A stretch of 55,682 nt of DNA from Candidatus Fimimorpha faecalis (GTDB taxonomy: Bacteria; Bacillota; Clostridia; Lachnospirales; Lachnospiraceae): NCBI GenBank assembly GCA_018712075.1, contig DVHN01000105.1, positions 1 through 55,682 on the forward strand, given 5' to 3'. Shown here piece after piece: positions 46,440 to 54,761 of the stretch. Each line of letters begins with the position of its first letter. The first letter of the stretch is position 1. The notes under the pieces were generated by a model. It ran no database searches, was not told where the DNA came from, and saw nothing but the letters and a program-made list of their open reading frames with translations. A program made the translations under genes and the position numbers.

Positions 46440-47459
46440 TTAATGACCAAATAATTTTTTCAAATATTTTGTATGTGTTAAAATTTTTAAAATAATAATC
46501 GGAACAATAAACGACAATGTAATTGAAATAATTAATATAACTATAACTGGTAAATGAAATACTTGATATCCAACCACTCCAATACAAGATCCAAAGAAAG
46601 GTTGAGAAAATAAGTAAATATCCATTGAATTTTTTCCAATATATTTACATATATAGAGTATTTTCCCTCTTAATTCTTTTCCTAATTGTATTATACCTAT
46701 TATAGCGGCTCCTTTGGTTAATTGGTATAATAATTCCAAGATTTGATTTTCCATTCTTTCACACTCAAAAAGATGATACAAAATAAAATATCCATATCCA
46801 ATTGCTATACCCCACATCCATATTTTACAATCTTTTATTTTTGGGCAGAGAACAATTCCCATCAAAAACCAAGTATAAAAATAGATCAAGTTATCTATGA
46901 TTCCATTCTGTTTCCATTCTAACAGATACGATAACACCGTAAGTATTCCCCAACTAACAACTATAATTTTCTCCCAGTTTTTAAATTTTTTCATTAATAT
47001 ATACGTAATACAAACATATATAAATAAATCATACAAAAACCATAAATGCAATGTATAATTGTTTGTACCTGTTAAGATTCCCTTTGCCCAACTGACAATA
47101 TTTGATTTTTTATAAACAGAATATTCCATTATTGCCTCTAAGAATGGAATTTCATTAATAACTTGAAAAAAAAGATATACAATAAAAGAATATACAATAT
47201 ATGGAACCAAAATTCGTTGTACTTTTTTCTTAAAAAATTCTATATTGTTCAATTTTTTATAATGGGATTTTGCTAAATAAAATACATATCCAGATAAAAC
47301 CATTAATAATTGACGATCAATAAAAAAGCTTCCTTCATATATGGCTTTAGCCAATTTATAATTTTCCCGTAACACTGTTGTAGCACTATGTGTTAATACA
47401 ACAAGTATAATCCCAATTCCTCTTGTACAATCCAGCCAGTCTAATCGTTTTTTCTCCAT
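46440..47459 (-). CDS. Acyltransferase 3 family membrane protein (OafA-like)
   Basis: A 339-residue polytopic protein with about 10 transmembrane helices. The start at 47459 (MEKKRLDWLDCTRGIGIILVVLTHS) has GGAGG just upstream. RLDWLDCTRGIGI and the conserved histidine in VVLTHS are the family signature. These enzymes O-acetylate (or succinylate) sugars of surface polysaccharides from the cytoplasmic side. It is the second acylation system of the locus, besides the MBOAT/SGNH pair. It starts directly at the stop of the wzy gene. Confidence 0.9.
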   Translation of the reverse strand: MEKKRLDWLDCTRGIGIILVVLTHSATTVLRENYKLAKAIYEGSFFIDRQLLMVLSGYVFYLAKSHYKKLNNIEFFKKKVQRILVPYIVYSFIVYLFFQVINEIPFLEAIMEYSVYKKSNIVSWAKGILTGTNNYTLHLWFLYDLFIYVCITYILMKKFKNWEKIIVVSWGILTVLSYLLEWKQNGIIDNLIYFYTWFLMGIVLCPKIKDCKIWMWGIAIGYGYFILYHLFECERMENQILELLYQLTKGAAIIGIIQLGKELRGKILYICKYIGKNSMDIYLFSQPFFGSCIGVVGYQVFHLPVIVILIISITLSFIVPIIILKILTHTKYLKKLFGH

Positions 47460-47460
47460 T

Positions 47461-48690
47461 TTACCTCCAAACATTTAATATGATACAAATATTAGAATAT
47501 AGAGATTTTTTATTCACTTGTTTTTTTAGAATAAAATTTTCTGTTTTTACCCTTGTTTTTACTTTAGTTTGTAGCATATAATGTCCCAATAAAATAATTG
47601 GAAAACAAAAAACAGCATTAATTACATAATTTTCTGTAATTGAATATAAAATATAAGCAAGTGTGATAATAAGTTCAATATCACTTAGTTTTTTTTCTAC
47701 TAAAAAAAATAAAATCGATAAAATAACTAAATAAATACTTCCATAACATAACATACACCAAATATATGTATTATCACATCCAACAAAATCAAACCAATAT
47801 CCATTCCAGAAAATCTTCTCAGGAAAGTTTAATATTTTACCAAATAATGTTATACCATAATTTGAATATACATATGCACCATAAATTAAGCGCCCCGTAA
47901 GGAGATCATCCAAAAAATTATATATTACTTTTAAGATACCATTAAAATATTGATAGCATATTGTGATCCCACAAAAGAAAATACTACAAAAAAAATATCC
48001 ATACTTTACAGCAAAATGAACCCATTTTATTTCTGTTTTTGGATATCTCTTTTTTAAAGCAACTAATGACAATACAATTGTAACAATAATCATATTTGTA
48101 CTAGAATCACTAAAATAATTCAAGCACATATCGATAAACCAAATATACAAAATCTGTTTTCTAGTTATCACATCATATTTTAAATATAAGTATTCAAAAA
48201 TAGTCCACATAAGATACATAGAAAATGTATTTGCATGAGAGACAAAAAAGTAATGCCGTCGAACTCCATCTCGATAAACATATTGAATTAAATTTGGTTG
48301 AATAATACTGATAATAATATAAAGAAAAACATGAATACTTAAATAAACTATCTTTATTTTACATGACCATTTTAGTGTATATTTTAAGTTAATATTTTTA
48401 CTTGCAGCCATGCATAAAAATGTCGTAATTAAATAGTAATAATGTACTTTATAATAAGAGTAAACACAAATCATACCAATTATTACTACAATTACAGCTT
48501 TACCCTTCGTCATACGTTGATTAACTAAAATCCAGATCATGGCAACTATAAATATGAAAAGCAATCCAGAATCTATTATAGTTACTGTCTCAATTAGATT
48601 AGAAGCAGTGAAAAGTAATCGAAGTAATAAACAAATAAATCCTGTTGCATAAATTTTGTCTACTTGTTTATGCTTAATTAGATTCTTCAT
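47461..48690 (-). CDS. wzy: Polysaccharide polymerase (Wzy type)
   Basis: A 409-residue protein with about 10-11 transmembrane segments and no strong global motif, as is usual for Wzy. RRHYFFVSHANTFSMYLMW at about residues 144-162 resembles the R-x-x-G/H-F-x-H-x-N/S motif of O-antigen and capsule polymerases. A larger exported loop lies around DDLLTGRLIYGAYVYSNYGITLFGK, which also matches a common pattern (GR near the second loop). It would join repeat units on the outer face. Assigned from topology, the motif and position in a locus with Wzx and WbaP. Confidence 0.8.
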   Translation of the reverse strand: MKNLIKHKQVDKIYATGFICLLLRLLFTASNLIETVTIIDSGLLFIFIVAMIWILVNQRMTKGKAVIVVIIGMICVYSYYKVHYYYLITTFLCMAASKNINLKYTLKWSCKIKIVYLSIHVFLYIIISIIQPNLIQYVYRDGVRRHYFFVSHANTFSMYLMWTIFEYLYLKYDVITRKQILYIWFIDMCLNYFSDSSTNMIIVTIVLSLVALKKRYPKTEIKWVHFAVKYGYFFCSIFFCGITICYQYFNGILKVIYNFLDDLLTGRLIYGAYVYSNYGITLFGKILNFPEKIFWNGYWFDFVGCDNTYIWCMLCYGSIYLVILSILFFLVEKKLSDIELIITLAYILYSITENYVINAVFCFPIILLGHYMLQTKVKTRVKTENFILKKQVNKKSLYSNICIILNVWR

Positions 48691-48694
48691 TCCT

Positions 48695-49705
48695 TCAAAC
48701 CTTTCTTAATAGATGCTCTCTTTTCTTTAGTATTACTTTCAGATCAAAATATAATGTTGCTATTAACCATAACCGATATCGGATACAAAAATATTCTATT
48801 TTTCTGTGTTTATGGAGTTGATTAATCGGTATTCTTTGAATGATTTCTCTAACTACCTCAGTATTCATCATTTTTTTTATGCCTTGATATTTTTCCCATC
48901 CTTTCATTTTTTCAACTAGCATTCGCATAATATAAACCATTGAAATAAATTGATACAACAGCATTACATTCTGATATTTTTTTCTTTGCTCATCTAAAAC
49001 ATAAGTTTTGCAATAACTCCATACAGAATTTAAGTTTTCTATTCGTTTTCGCAATTGAAAATTTCCCATTGCCCCTCCTGAATTCTGATAATACTTTATT
49101 ACACAAGAATTAATTAATGCATGGCTTTTTATATATTTACAATATTCCATTACAAATATATAATCTTCGCCAATTGTTACATTTTTAGGAAACGCAATTT
49201 GATTTTCTACTATTATACTTTTTTTAAACAACTTTCCCCAACAAGTATGAAGAAGAGGTGTTCCAAGCAATATATTCATCAACTTATCATAATCATCAAT
49301 TATAGTATTATTTGGAAATGGTTCTTTCACTAATTGTCCATTTGAAAACCATGAATAATAACTAAATGCCACAAAATCAATTTCTTTTTTAGCATAATCA
49401 ATAATTGTTCCCCATCTTTCTTTTACAAAACAATCATCTGCATCCAGAAACATCAGATATTTTCCTTTTGCTAGTTCTATTCCTTTATTTCTGGCTGCTG
49501 AAACTCCATGATTTTTTTGATGACAAGCACAAACATTTCTCCTTTTCAAGACTAACATGTCACAAATTTCAGAAGTTCCATCTGTACTTCCATCATCAAC
49601 AAGAATAATTTCAACTTGTTCTGAATAATCTTCTGGAATTGATTGCACACATTTTTCTAAGGAATTTTTTGCTTGATAGACAGGAATAATTACACTAATT
49701 AACAT
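48695..49705 (-). CDS. Family 2 glycosyltransferase
   Basis: A 336-residue GT2. Motifs are VIIPVYQAKNSLEKCVQSI, LVDDGSTDGTSEICD, NHGVSAARNKGIELAKGKYLMF, LDADD and IGEDYIFVMEYC. The C-terminal 110 residues are basic and helical, with no membrane segment. Its start overlaps the end of the next upstream GT2 gene by 11 bp, implying coupled translation. Donor and acceptor are unknown. Confidence 0.92.
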   Translation of the reverse strand: MLISVIIPVYQAKNSLEKCVQSIPEDYSEQVEIILVDDGSTDGTSEICDMLVLKRRNVCACHQKNHGVSAARNKGIELAKGKYLMFLDADDCFVKERWGTIIDYAKKEIDFVAFSYYSWFSNGQLVKEPFPNNTIIDDYDKLMNILLGTPLLHTCWGKLFKKSIIVENQIAFPKNVTIGEDYIFVMEYCKYIKSHALINSCVIKYYQNSGGAMGNFQLRKRIENLNSVWSYCKTYVLDEQRKKYQNVMLLYQFISMVYIMRMLVEKMKGWEKYQGIKKMMNTEVVREIIQRIPINQLHKHRKIEYFCIRYRLWLIATLYFDLKVILKKREHLLRKV

Positions 49706-50720
49706 TCTTTTTCCTCATATTTCTAATTGTATTATAATTAATTTGATTTTTCTTACATTGGATCCAAAATAATATTGTAAAAATATTGGCACTAATCCAA
49801 TAAAAAATCGGGTTCATTATCTTCATATAATATTCTTTTTTAGTTTTTCCCATTTTTAAATATAGGTTTTTTTTCCAATCAGGAAACATTTCATTTAATT
49901 TTCTCCAATTTTCACGGAATGCCCATTTTCGTTCTTTTTTATCCTTAATTTTTGATAACCTTATCATTGTGTTACAAAGAATAATTCGAATTGCTAAATA
50001 TTCAATATCTGCTTGATATTTTTGGTAAATATTCTTTTCCCTATAATAATCTTCAATATTCTCAAAAACCTTAAAAATATCCAAGACTTTAGAAGTAGAA
50101 TTATTCATTAATGACTCTCTCCGAAAAACATAGTGAACTCCTGCTTCTTTAACATAAGAAATTTTATGAATGAACGGAACCAATTTGATATAAAATTCTA
50201 CATCTTCGTTCAAAATTCCAACAGTAAACCAAACATCGCAACTCTTTAACCATTCTCTTTTATAAAGTTTATTCCATGCAACAGAACGGCCCATTCGAAT
50301 CATCTCATGTGGATCATAGATTTTTTTTCCAATTTCTACATCAAATTTATCTGGATAATTATGAAATAGATTACATTCCACAATGTCACTATTTTCCTTA
50401 ATCGCTTTTTTATACATTTTCTCGCACATATCTGGCTCTACATAATCATCTCCATCTATAAATCCAATATACTTTCCTCGTGCATGTTTAATTCCAAAGT
50501 TTCTCGTATCGGAAAGTCCTCCGTTTTCTTTTATCAGAGGAACAATTCTAGAATCTTTTTTGGCATACTGATCAATAATTTTTTGAGATCTATCTGGAGA
50601 TCCATCATTTATTACAATGATTTCTATGTTTTTATATGTCTGTTTTAAAAGACTATCCAAACAATCAGCTAAATAATTTTCTACATTATAAACTGGAACT
50701 ATAATACTTATACCTATCAT
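49695..50720 (-). CDS. Family 2 glycosyltransferase
   Basis: A 341-residue GT2 with IIVPVYNVENYLADCLDSLLKQT, VINDGSPDRSQ, NGGLSDTRNFGIKHARGKYIGF, IDGDDYV and ILNEDVEFYIK. The C-terminus is basic and rich in aromatic residues (MGKTKKEYYMKIMNPIFYWIS), possibly a membrane-surface helix. It follows the pssE gene with a 25-bp gap, so it may add the third sugar of the repeat unit. Sugar specificity cannot be read from sequence. Confidence 0.92.
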   Translation of the reverse strand: MIGISIIVPVYNVENYLADCLDSLLKQTYKNIEIIVINDGSPDRSQKIIDQYAKKDSRIVPLIKENGGLSDTRNFGIKHARGKYIGFIDGDDYVEPDMCEKMYKKAIKENSDIVECNLFHNYPDKFDVEIGKKIYDPHEMIRMGRSVAWNKLYKREWLKSCDVWFTVGILNEDVEFYIKLVPFIHKISYVKEAGVHYVFRRESLMNNSTSKVLDIFKVFENIEDYYREKNIYQKYQADIEYLAIRIILCNTMIRLSKIKDKKERKWAFRENWRKLNEMFPDWKKNLYLKMGKTKKEYYMKIMNPIFYWISANIFTILFWIQCKKNQINYNTIRNMRKKNVN

Positions 50721-50745
50721 AATCCACTCCCATACAATCTATTTT

Positions 50746-51234
50746 TTAACTTCCTATTTCTTTTTCTAAAAACTCTCTAATTATATGAATATGCTTTTTC
50801 CTATTTGATATATAAGATTGCCATTTTTTATTATATGCTTCTTTTATCTTATCCTCTAAAGAATCACTTTCTTTACAGCATACTACAATTCCCATTGCTT
50901 CAAAAGCTTCCCCAATTTCCACCTGATGGTCATCAACATGTTCCCCATATTTTTCTAATCTTGGATAAACTAATATATGTTTTTTTAAGTTTATTCCAGT
51001 TAATATTGTTCCTACACCACTATGAGTAATCAACAAATCACATTTCATAATTTTTTCTTTAAACTCTTTTTGTTCCATAAATGCAGTAAACTCAAAATTC
51101 TTTGGGATGTATGTAGAATAACCAATTTGTGCAAATACAGGTTCTGTTATAATATTTTTTTCAACTAAATAATCTATTTTTTGCAGCAAACGATTTAGTT
51201 GAAATTTTTGCGTACCTAATGCTACAAAAATCAT
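50746..51234 (-). CDS. pssE: PssE/Alg13-like glycosyltransferase catalytic subunit
   Basis: A 162-residue protein equivalent to the C-terminal half of a GT28/MurG-type enzyme. MIFVALGTQKFQLNRLL is the family start, and LLITHSGVGTILTGINLKKHILVYPR with DDHQVEIGEAF is the nucleotide-sugar binding region. It works as a heterodimer with the PssD/Alg14-like membrane partner encoded just upstream (51258-51713). The pair normally adds the second sugar onto the lipid-linked primer. The two halves are separate genes, as in streptococcal Cps14F/G. Confidence 0.92.
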   Translation of the reverse strand: MIFVALGTQKFQLNRLLQKIDYLVEKNIITEPVFAQIGYSTYIPKNFEFTAFMEQKEFKEKIMKCDLLITHSGVGTILTGINLKKHILVYPRLEKYGEHVDDHQVEIGEAFEAMGIVVCCKESDSLEDKIKEAYNKKWQSYISNRKKHIHIIREFLEKEIGS

Positions 51235-51257
51235 AAAATCCTCAACCTTTCCTTATC

Positions 51258-51713
51258 TCAAAAAATACATCCACAATAAATTGCCTTCGGATAATACTGA
51301 AGTAATTCATCTGACTGTACAATAAATAAGTCGGCTACTCGATACATTAATTTTCCTGTTAATGAAGCCGTATGCATACGTGCAAATGACTCAATATAAA
51401 TCACCTTCTTGTGAAAAATTTTACTAATTACACTAATTGGATAACAAATCAGTGCACCTGTCGTAATAATACAATCTGGCTTTTCTTTTATAAAAACGTA
51501 AAGTGATTGAATCCATAGTTTTATAAAATGTATTAAAAATAATCGTTCTTTTCGATTTATATGAGATACATAATAAGTACGTGAACAAAGTTTTTTTTCT
51601 TGAAAATCATTCTTCTCTGTTAATAGAAAGGAATCATAATCCTTAATAATTTCTTTTAATTGAGCAAGCTCTTCTAAATGTCCTCCAATTGATGCTACAA
51701 AACAAAGTTTCAT
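51258..51713 (-). CDS. pssD: PssD/Alg14-like membrane partner of PssE
   Basis: A 151-residue protein. The start at 51713 (MKLCFVASIGGHLEELAQL) has GGGGAG 9 bp upstream; the frame extends nine codons further to 51740. The motif ASIGGHLEEL is the N-terminal half of the GT28 fold, and DCIITTGALICYPISVISKIF plus VIYIESFARMHTASLTGK form the membrane-facing and dimer region. It recruits PssE to the membrane. It follows the GH5 lipoprotein gene and precedes pssE by 23 bp. Confidence 0.92.
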   Translation of the reverse strand: MKLCFVASIGGHLEELAQLKEIIKDYDSFLLTEKNDFQEKKLCSRTYYVSHINRKERLFLIHFIKLWIQSLYVFIKEKPDCIITTGALICYPISVISKIFHKKVIYIESFARMHTASLTGKLMYRVADLFIVQSDELLQYYPKAIYCGCIF

Positions 51714-51749
51714 GATCAAATTCTCCCCTTTCATTTGCAAAAGATCTTT

Positions 51750-52835
51750 TTAATTTTTACTACTTTCAATCATAACGTCGATTAATTCCTCATCATACCA
51801 CTCACAATTATCTCGATTAAGTAATGCAAAAGTGGTCACATCTTCTGCACTGTCAAATTTTCCTCCATCATCCCACCAAAAACAACTGATTCCTTTTTCT
51901 TTTGTTTTTTCTATGAAATACCGAGCATAAGAAGTTCTCCATTCTTTTCTAGTTGGATCCTCAGGCTTACTCCTCATTCCCCACTCTCCAATAATAACTG
52001 GAATTTCATTCTGAATGAATTTTTTATCAAGTCGTTCGATCATTGCATCAATTGCTTCTTCATCATGCAGATAACAATGTACTTCTGCAATAAGCCTATC
52101 TTCTATTTCATCTTGTGGTAATGAAAAAGCTTCTAATATTTTTTTATCTGTAGATGCAGCATATGTATTTACAATCAAATACCTCTTGGTATTTTCATTT
52201 CCAGTCTCTCTAACAGTATTTACAAAGACTTGATTTAGCTCATTTACCATGGCAAGTTCCTCATCGGATGCTCCATCCCACTGATTTTCATTATTCAAAA
52301 TTTCATTCATACCTTCAAATAATAAATATTCATCATATTCCTGAAAATGCGTAGCAATCTGGCTCCAAAGAGATTGTATTATCTGTTTCATTTCTTCTTT
52401 TCTTTCTACGTCAGCTTTAATCCAAGCTTGTTTTCCTGTATCATGATGTAAATTAATGATACAAGTTAAATCATTATCTAACACATAATTAACAATCTCT
52501 TCTACTCGATTCATCCATTCTGGATCAATAATTCCACCTTCATCAACATGATCATACCATGTGACTGGAACTCGAACTGCTTTAAATCCAGCTTCTTTTA
52601 CTGCGTCAATCATTTGTTTTGTTGTAATTGGATTTCCCCATAAAGTTTCATAGTATTCAACACTTCCCTCTTGTCTAAAATCTACACTATCCAACGTATT
52701 TCCTAAATTCCACCCAATTCCATACGAAATTGGATTGTTCTCCTCATTTTGTAAACTACATCCAGATGAAATTATCAATATAACGCAGAACAAACAACTA
52801 TATGTTACGATTTTTTTTATAAATAATTCTCTCAA
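51750..52835 (-). CDS. GH5 endoglucanase-like lipoprotein
   Basis: A 361-residue enzyme. The start is a TTG at 52835 with GGAGG 6 bp upstream. The N-terminus is a lipoprotein signal with lipobox ISSGC (C26), so the enzyme is tethered outside the membrane. Residues 38-350 are a complete GH5 domain: GIGWNLGNTLDS, HHDTG, acid/base in FEGMNE (E178) and nucleophile in VIIGEWG (E284), then CFWWDDGG. It is the second gene of the operon, right after the WbaP-type primer. It is a close paralogue of the catalytic domain at 29782, without the C-terminal jelly-roll modules. A role on the nascent polysaccharide, comparable to BcsZ in cellulose synthesis, is inferred from position. Confidence 0.92.
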   Translation of the reverse strand: MRELFIKKIVTYSCLFCVILIISSGCSLQNEENNPISYGIGWNLGNTLDSVDFRQEGSVEYYETLWGNPITTKQMIDAVKEAGFKAVRVPVTWYDHVDEGGIIDPEWMNRVEEIVNYVLDNDLTCIINLHHDTGKQAWIKADVERKEEMKQIIQSLWSQIATHFQEYDEYLLFEGMNEILNNENQWDGASDEELAMVNELNQVFVNTVRETGNENTKRYLIVNTYAASTDKKILEAFSLPQDEIEDRLIAEVHCYLHDEEAIDAMIERLDKKFIQNEIPVIIGEWGMRSKPEDPTRKEWRTSYARYFIEKTKEKGISCFWWDDGGKFDSAEDVTTFALLNRDNCEWYDEELIDVMIESSKN

Positions 52836-52933
52836 AGATTCCCCTCCACTTTTTATAATTTTCTTGCTTTACCAAAGCTACTTTAGTCAAAATTTCAATC
52901 TAATATTAACCTTTTCTACAAAACCCTTTTAAA

Positions 52934-54361
52934 TTATTCTGCTCCTTTTCCTACTAAAACCATCATTGCCGTTTTAAAAAGAATCTTTATATCCAATCCT
53001 AAGCTCCAATTTCTTATATACTCGGTATCCAGTTTTACTACTTCCTCAAAATCTGTAATATTACTTCTTCCGCTTGCCTGCCACATACCAGTGAGCCCTG
53101 GTTTCATAGCAAGTCGTCCTTTATGGTGAAGTTCATACTGCTCGTATTCATCTACTGTTGGCGGTCTTGTTCCTATCAGAGACATGTCTCCTTTTAACAC
53201 ATTAAAAAACTGAGGAAATTCATCCAAGCTTGTTTTCCGAATGAAATTTCCAAATGGAAAAATTCTTGGGTCATGATCTACTTTAAACATAAAACCACTC
53301 ATCTTATTTTTTTCCATCAGTTCTTTTTTTCTTTCTTCTGCATCTGGGTACATAGACCGAAATTTATATATTTTAAATTTTCTTCCATTTTTTCCTACCC
53401 GTTGCTGAGAAAAGAAAATTGGACCTGGAGACTGTATATAAATAATAGGTGCAATAAATAAAAAAATAATGGCCGTAAAGAAGACTCCTATGAGTCCACC
53501 ACAAATATCCATGGCTCTTTTCAGAAAAAGTTCTCCCTTACTGATTCGTTTCATCGTAGTTGTCAATACAGAAATTCCATTAATACGATCCGCAGTACAT
53601 TTCAGTTTTTCATCAAAGACTTGATTTATTTTTACATGAACATTAATTCCCATTATAACCAATTGTTTTGCCAATGCAGTTACATTTTGTGTTTTTAAAT
53701 GAAGCATAACATCATCTACTACATGGGTACGAAAATATTCCATCATTGTGTCTTGTACTGCTACAACTGGAACTCCATTCACTTTTTTTGGACATTTTGC
53801 AAAATCTTCTGAATCAGTTGTCACGTCTGCTAAAATAACTCCAGACAGTTTCAATGGTCCATACTGATTGATTAATAATTTATCTACCACACGTTCCACA
53901 TCTTTTTTCTCACAAACTAAGATTAAATAATCAAAGATTTTTCCCTTTTCCTGACGCCTACGAATCAAATATTTATTTAGGCATCTACCAATATAGAGAA
54001 TTAAAATTGCCATAATTGCAAAGGTAGATATAACCAACCTTGAATACTGATCCGTAATTTTCAACACAAACATATATACAAAGAGTAATGCCATTAACAT
54101 GCACACATCTTTAACTGTCTGCACAAACTCCTTCACCCATCCTCTACGCAGCACCCCAGAATACGGTTCTGTAAAAAATGAAATGCAAACAGGTAAAAAA
54201 AGTAATATAACCGCAATATGACGATACTCTTCCACATCCATTAGATTTGACCAACCATTTTTCATCATATATGCAAGTACAAATGCAATCTCAACGCATA
54301 AAATATCACTAAGTAAAAAATCAATATGTTTGATCCAACGATCTCTTTCTACCTTATACAT
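52934..54361 (-). CDS. wbaP: Undecaprenyl-phosphate sugar phosphotransferase (WbaP/CpsE type primer)
   Basis: A 475-residue polyprenyl-phosphate hexose-1-phosphate transferase that starts repeat-unit synthesis. Four transmembrane helices lie in residues 15-130, then a cytoplasmic Rossmann-like region (about 145-250), a fifth membrane segment (about 285-310, GGLIGVFFTAIIFLF), and the catalytic C-terminus. That end carries FKIYKFRSMYPDAEERKKEL, DEFPQFFNVLKGDMSLIGTRPP and PGLTGMWQASGRS. The initiating sugar is probably glucose- or galactose-1-phosphate. It is the first gene of the operon. The ATG is preceded by a 7-bp hairpin, and the nearest strong ribosome site (AAAGGGGGAG) lies beyond that hairpin. 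Confidence 0.95.
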   Translation of the reverse strand: MYKVERDRWIKHIDFLLSDILCVEIAFVLAYMMKNGWSNLMDVEEYRHIAVILLFLPVCISFFTEPYSGVLRRGWVKEFVQTVKDVCMLMALLFVYMFVLKITDQYSRLVISTFAIMAILILYIGRCLNKYLIRRRQEKGKIFDYLILVCEKKDVERVVDKLLINQYGPLKLSGVILADVTTDSEDFAKCPKKVNGVPVVAVQDTMMEYFRTHVVDDVMLHLKTQNVTALAKQLVIMGINVHVKINQVFDEKLKCTADRINGISVLTTTMKRISKGELFLKRAMDICGGLIGVFFTAIIFLFIAPIIYIQSPGPIFFSQQRVGKNGRKFKIYKFRSMYPDAEERKKELMEKNKMSGFMFKVDHDPRIFPFGNFIRKTSLDEFPQFFNVLKGDMSLIGTRPPTVDEYEQYELHHKGRLAMKPGLTGMWQASGRSNITDFEEVVKLDTEYIRNWSLGLDIKILFKTAMMVLVGKGAE

Positions 54362-54370
54362 TCATGTCAT

Positions 54371-54391
54371 GCAAAGGAACTCTCCCTTTGC
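54371..54391 (-). promoter_or_regulatory. Hairpin between Shine-Dalgarno and start codon of wbaP
   Basis: GCAAAGG and CCTTTGC pair around a 7-base loop. The strong ribosome site AAAGGGGGAG (54391-54400) is just 5' of the stem and about 30 nt from the ATG at 54361. If the hairpin forms, the effective spacing falls to about 10 nt; if it does not, the spacing is far too long for efficient initiation. Confidence 0.5.
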
Positions 54392-54409
54392 TCCCCCTTT
54401 CATCAAAAA

Positions 54410-54520
54410 CTAAGATGGAGTACAAACGTCTATTTCTAACTTGTGCTTTTTATATAATCCAAAAAAAACTCCCAAAGAGTTTCTTCTAACTATATAGTAA
54501 AAAAATCGCTTTATTTTCAT
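54410..54520 (-). CDS. Possible 36-residue leader ORF upstream of wbaP
   Basis: ATG at 54520 with GGGAG 4 bp upstream, stop at 54410-54412. The product is short and basic (MKIKRFFYYIVRRNSLG, then FFGLYKKHKLEID and a Cys near the end). I do not recognise it. A terminator-like stem (54466-54482) lies inside the frame, so translation could affect transcription through this point. It may be a regulatory leader peptide or a gene remnant. Confidence 0.35.
   Translation of the reverse strand: MKIKRFFYYIVRRNSLGVFFGLYKKHKLEIDVCTPS
54461..54482 (-). terminator. Terminator/attenuator-like hairpin in the exopolysaccharide leader
   Basis: On the minus strand AAACTC, a 5-base loop, GAGTTT and then further T residues (T8 in all at 54461-54468). 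It is a short stem with a strong U-tract, 100 nt before the first operon gene and 300 nt after the predicted transcription start. Without an antitermination mechanism it would cut expression of the 24-kb operon. Confidence 0.5.
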
Positions 54521-54563
54521 AACACTCCCATTATCGCTAGATGTATTTTATTCCACATATCTT

Positions 54564-54590
54564 TTATCTTCTAAATGTAAAAAAGAGCAT
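54564..54590 (-). CDS. Possible 8-codon mini-ORF in the leader
   Basis: ATG at 54590 with GGGAG 4 bp upstream, reading MLFFTFRR and stopping at 54564. Listed only because it has its own ribosome site and stands in series with two other mini-ORFs in the leader. It may have no function. Confidence 0.2.
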   Translation of the reverse strand: MLFFTFRR

Positions 54591-54607
54591 ACGTCTCCCT
54601 TTCACAA

Positions 54608-54634
54608 CTAACTAAGCTGTAAACATCGATTCAT
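54608..54634 (-). CDS. Possible 8-codon mini-ORF with strong ribosome site
   Basis: ATG at 54634 with a perfect AGGAGG 8 bp upstream (54643-54648), reading MNRCLQLS and stopping at 54608. The quality of the ribosome site is better than that of most real genes here. A leader peptide or a landing site for ribosomes in an attenuation mechanism would explain it. Confidence 0.3.
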   Translation of the reverse strand: MNRCLQLS

Positions 54635-54722
54635 ATACCTGTCCTCCTATCACTTTTCTGTGCCGAGCTTCAGAAAGAACATTCAGACATTTTAAAGCAG
54701 ATGCCAACTGAATACAATTCAA
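54612..54722 (-). CDS. Unrecognised 36-codon frame without ATG in the leader
   Basis: A frame opening with TTG at 54722 and ending at 54612 reads like real protein (LNCIQLASALKCLNVLSEA, then RHRKVIGGQVYESMFTA). It has no ATG except near its end and no ribosome site at good spacing. It overlaps the AGGAGG-led mini-ORF in another frame. It may be a remnant of a longer gene, or a structured RNA that happens to be open; an imperfect stem (CTTTCTG with CAGAAAAG, one bulge) sits in its centre. Confidence 0.25.
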   Translation of the reverse strand: MNCIQLASALKCLNVLSEARHRKVIGGQVYESMFTA

Positions 54723-54761
54723 AAGAAATGTATTTTTCCTCTGCTTATCCTCATAATCTCT

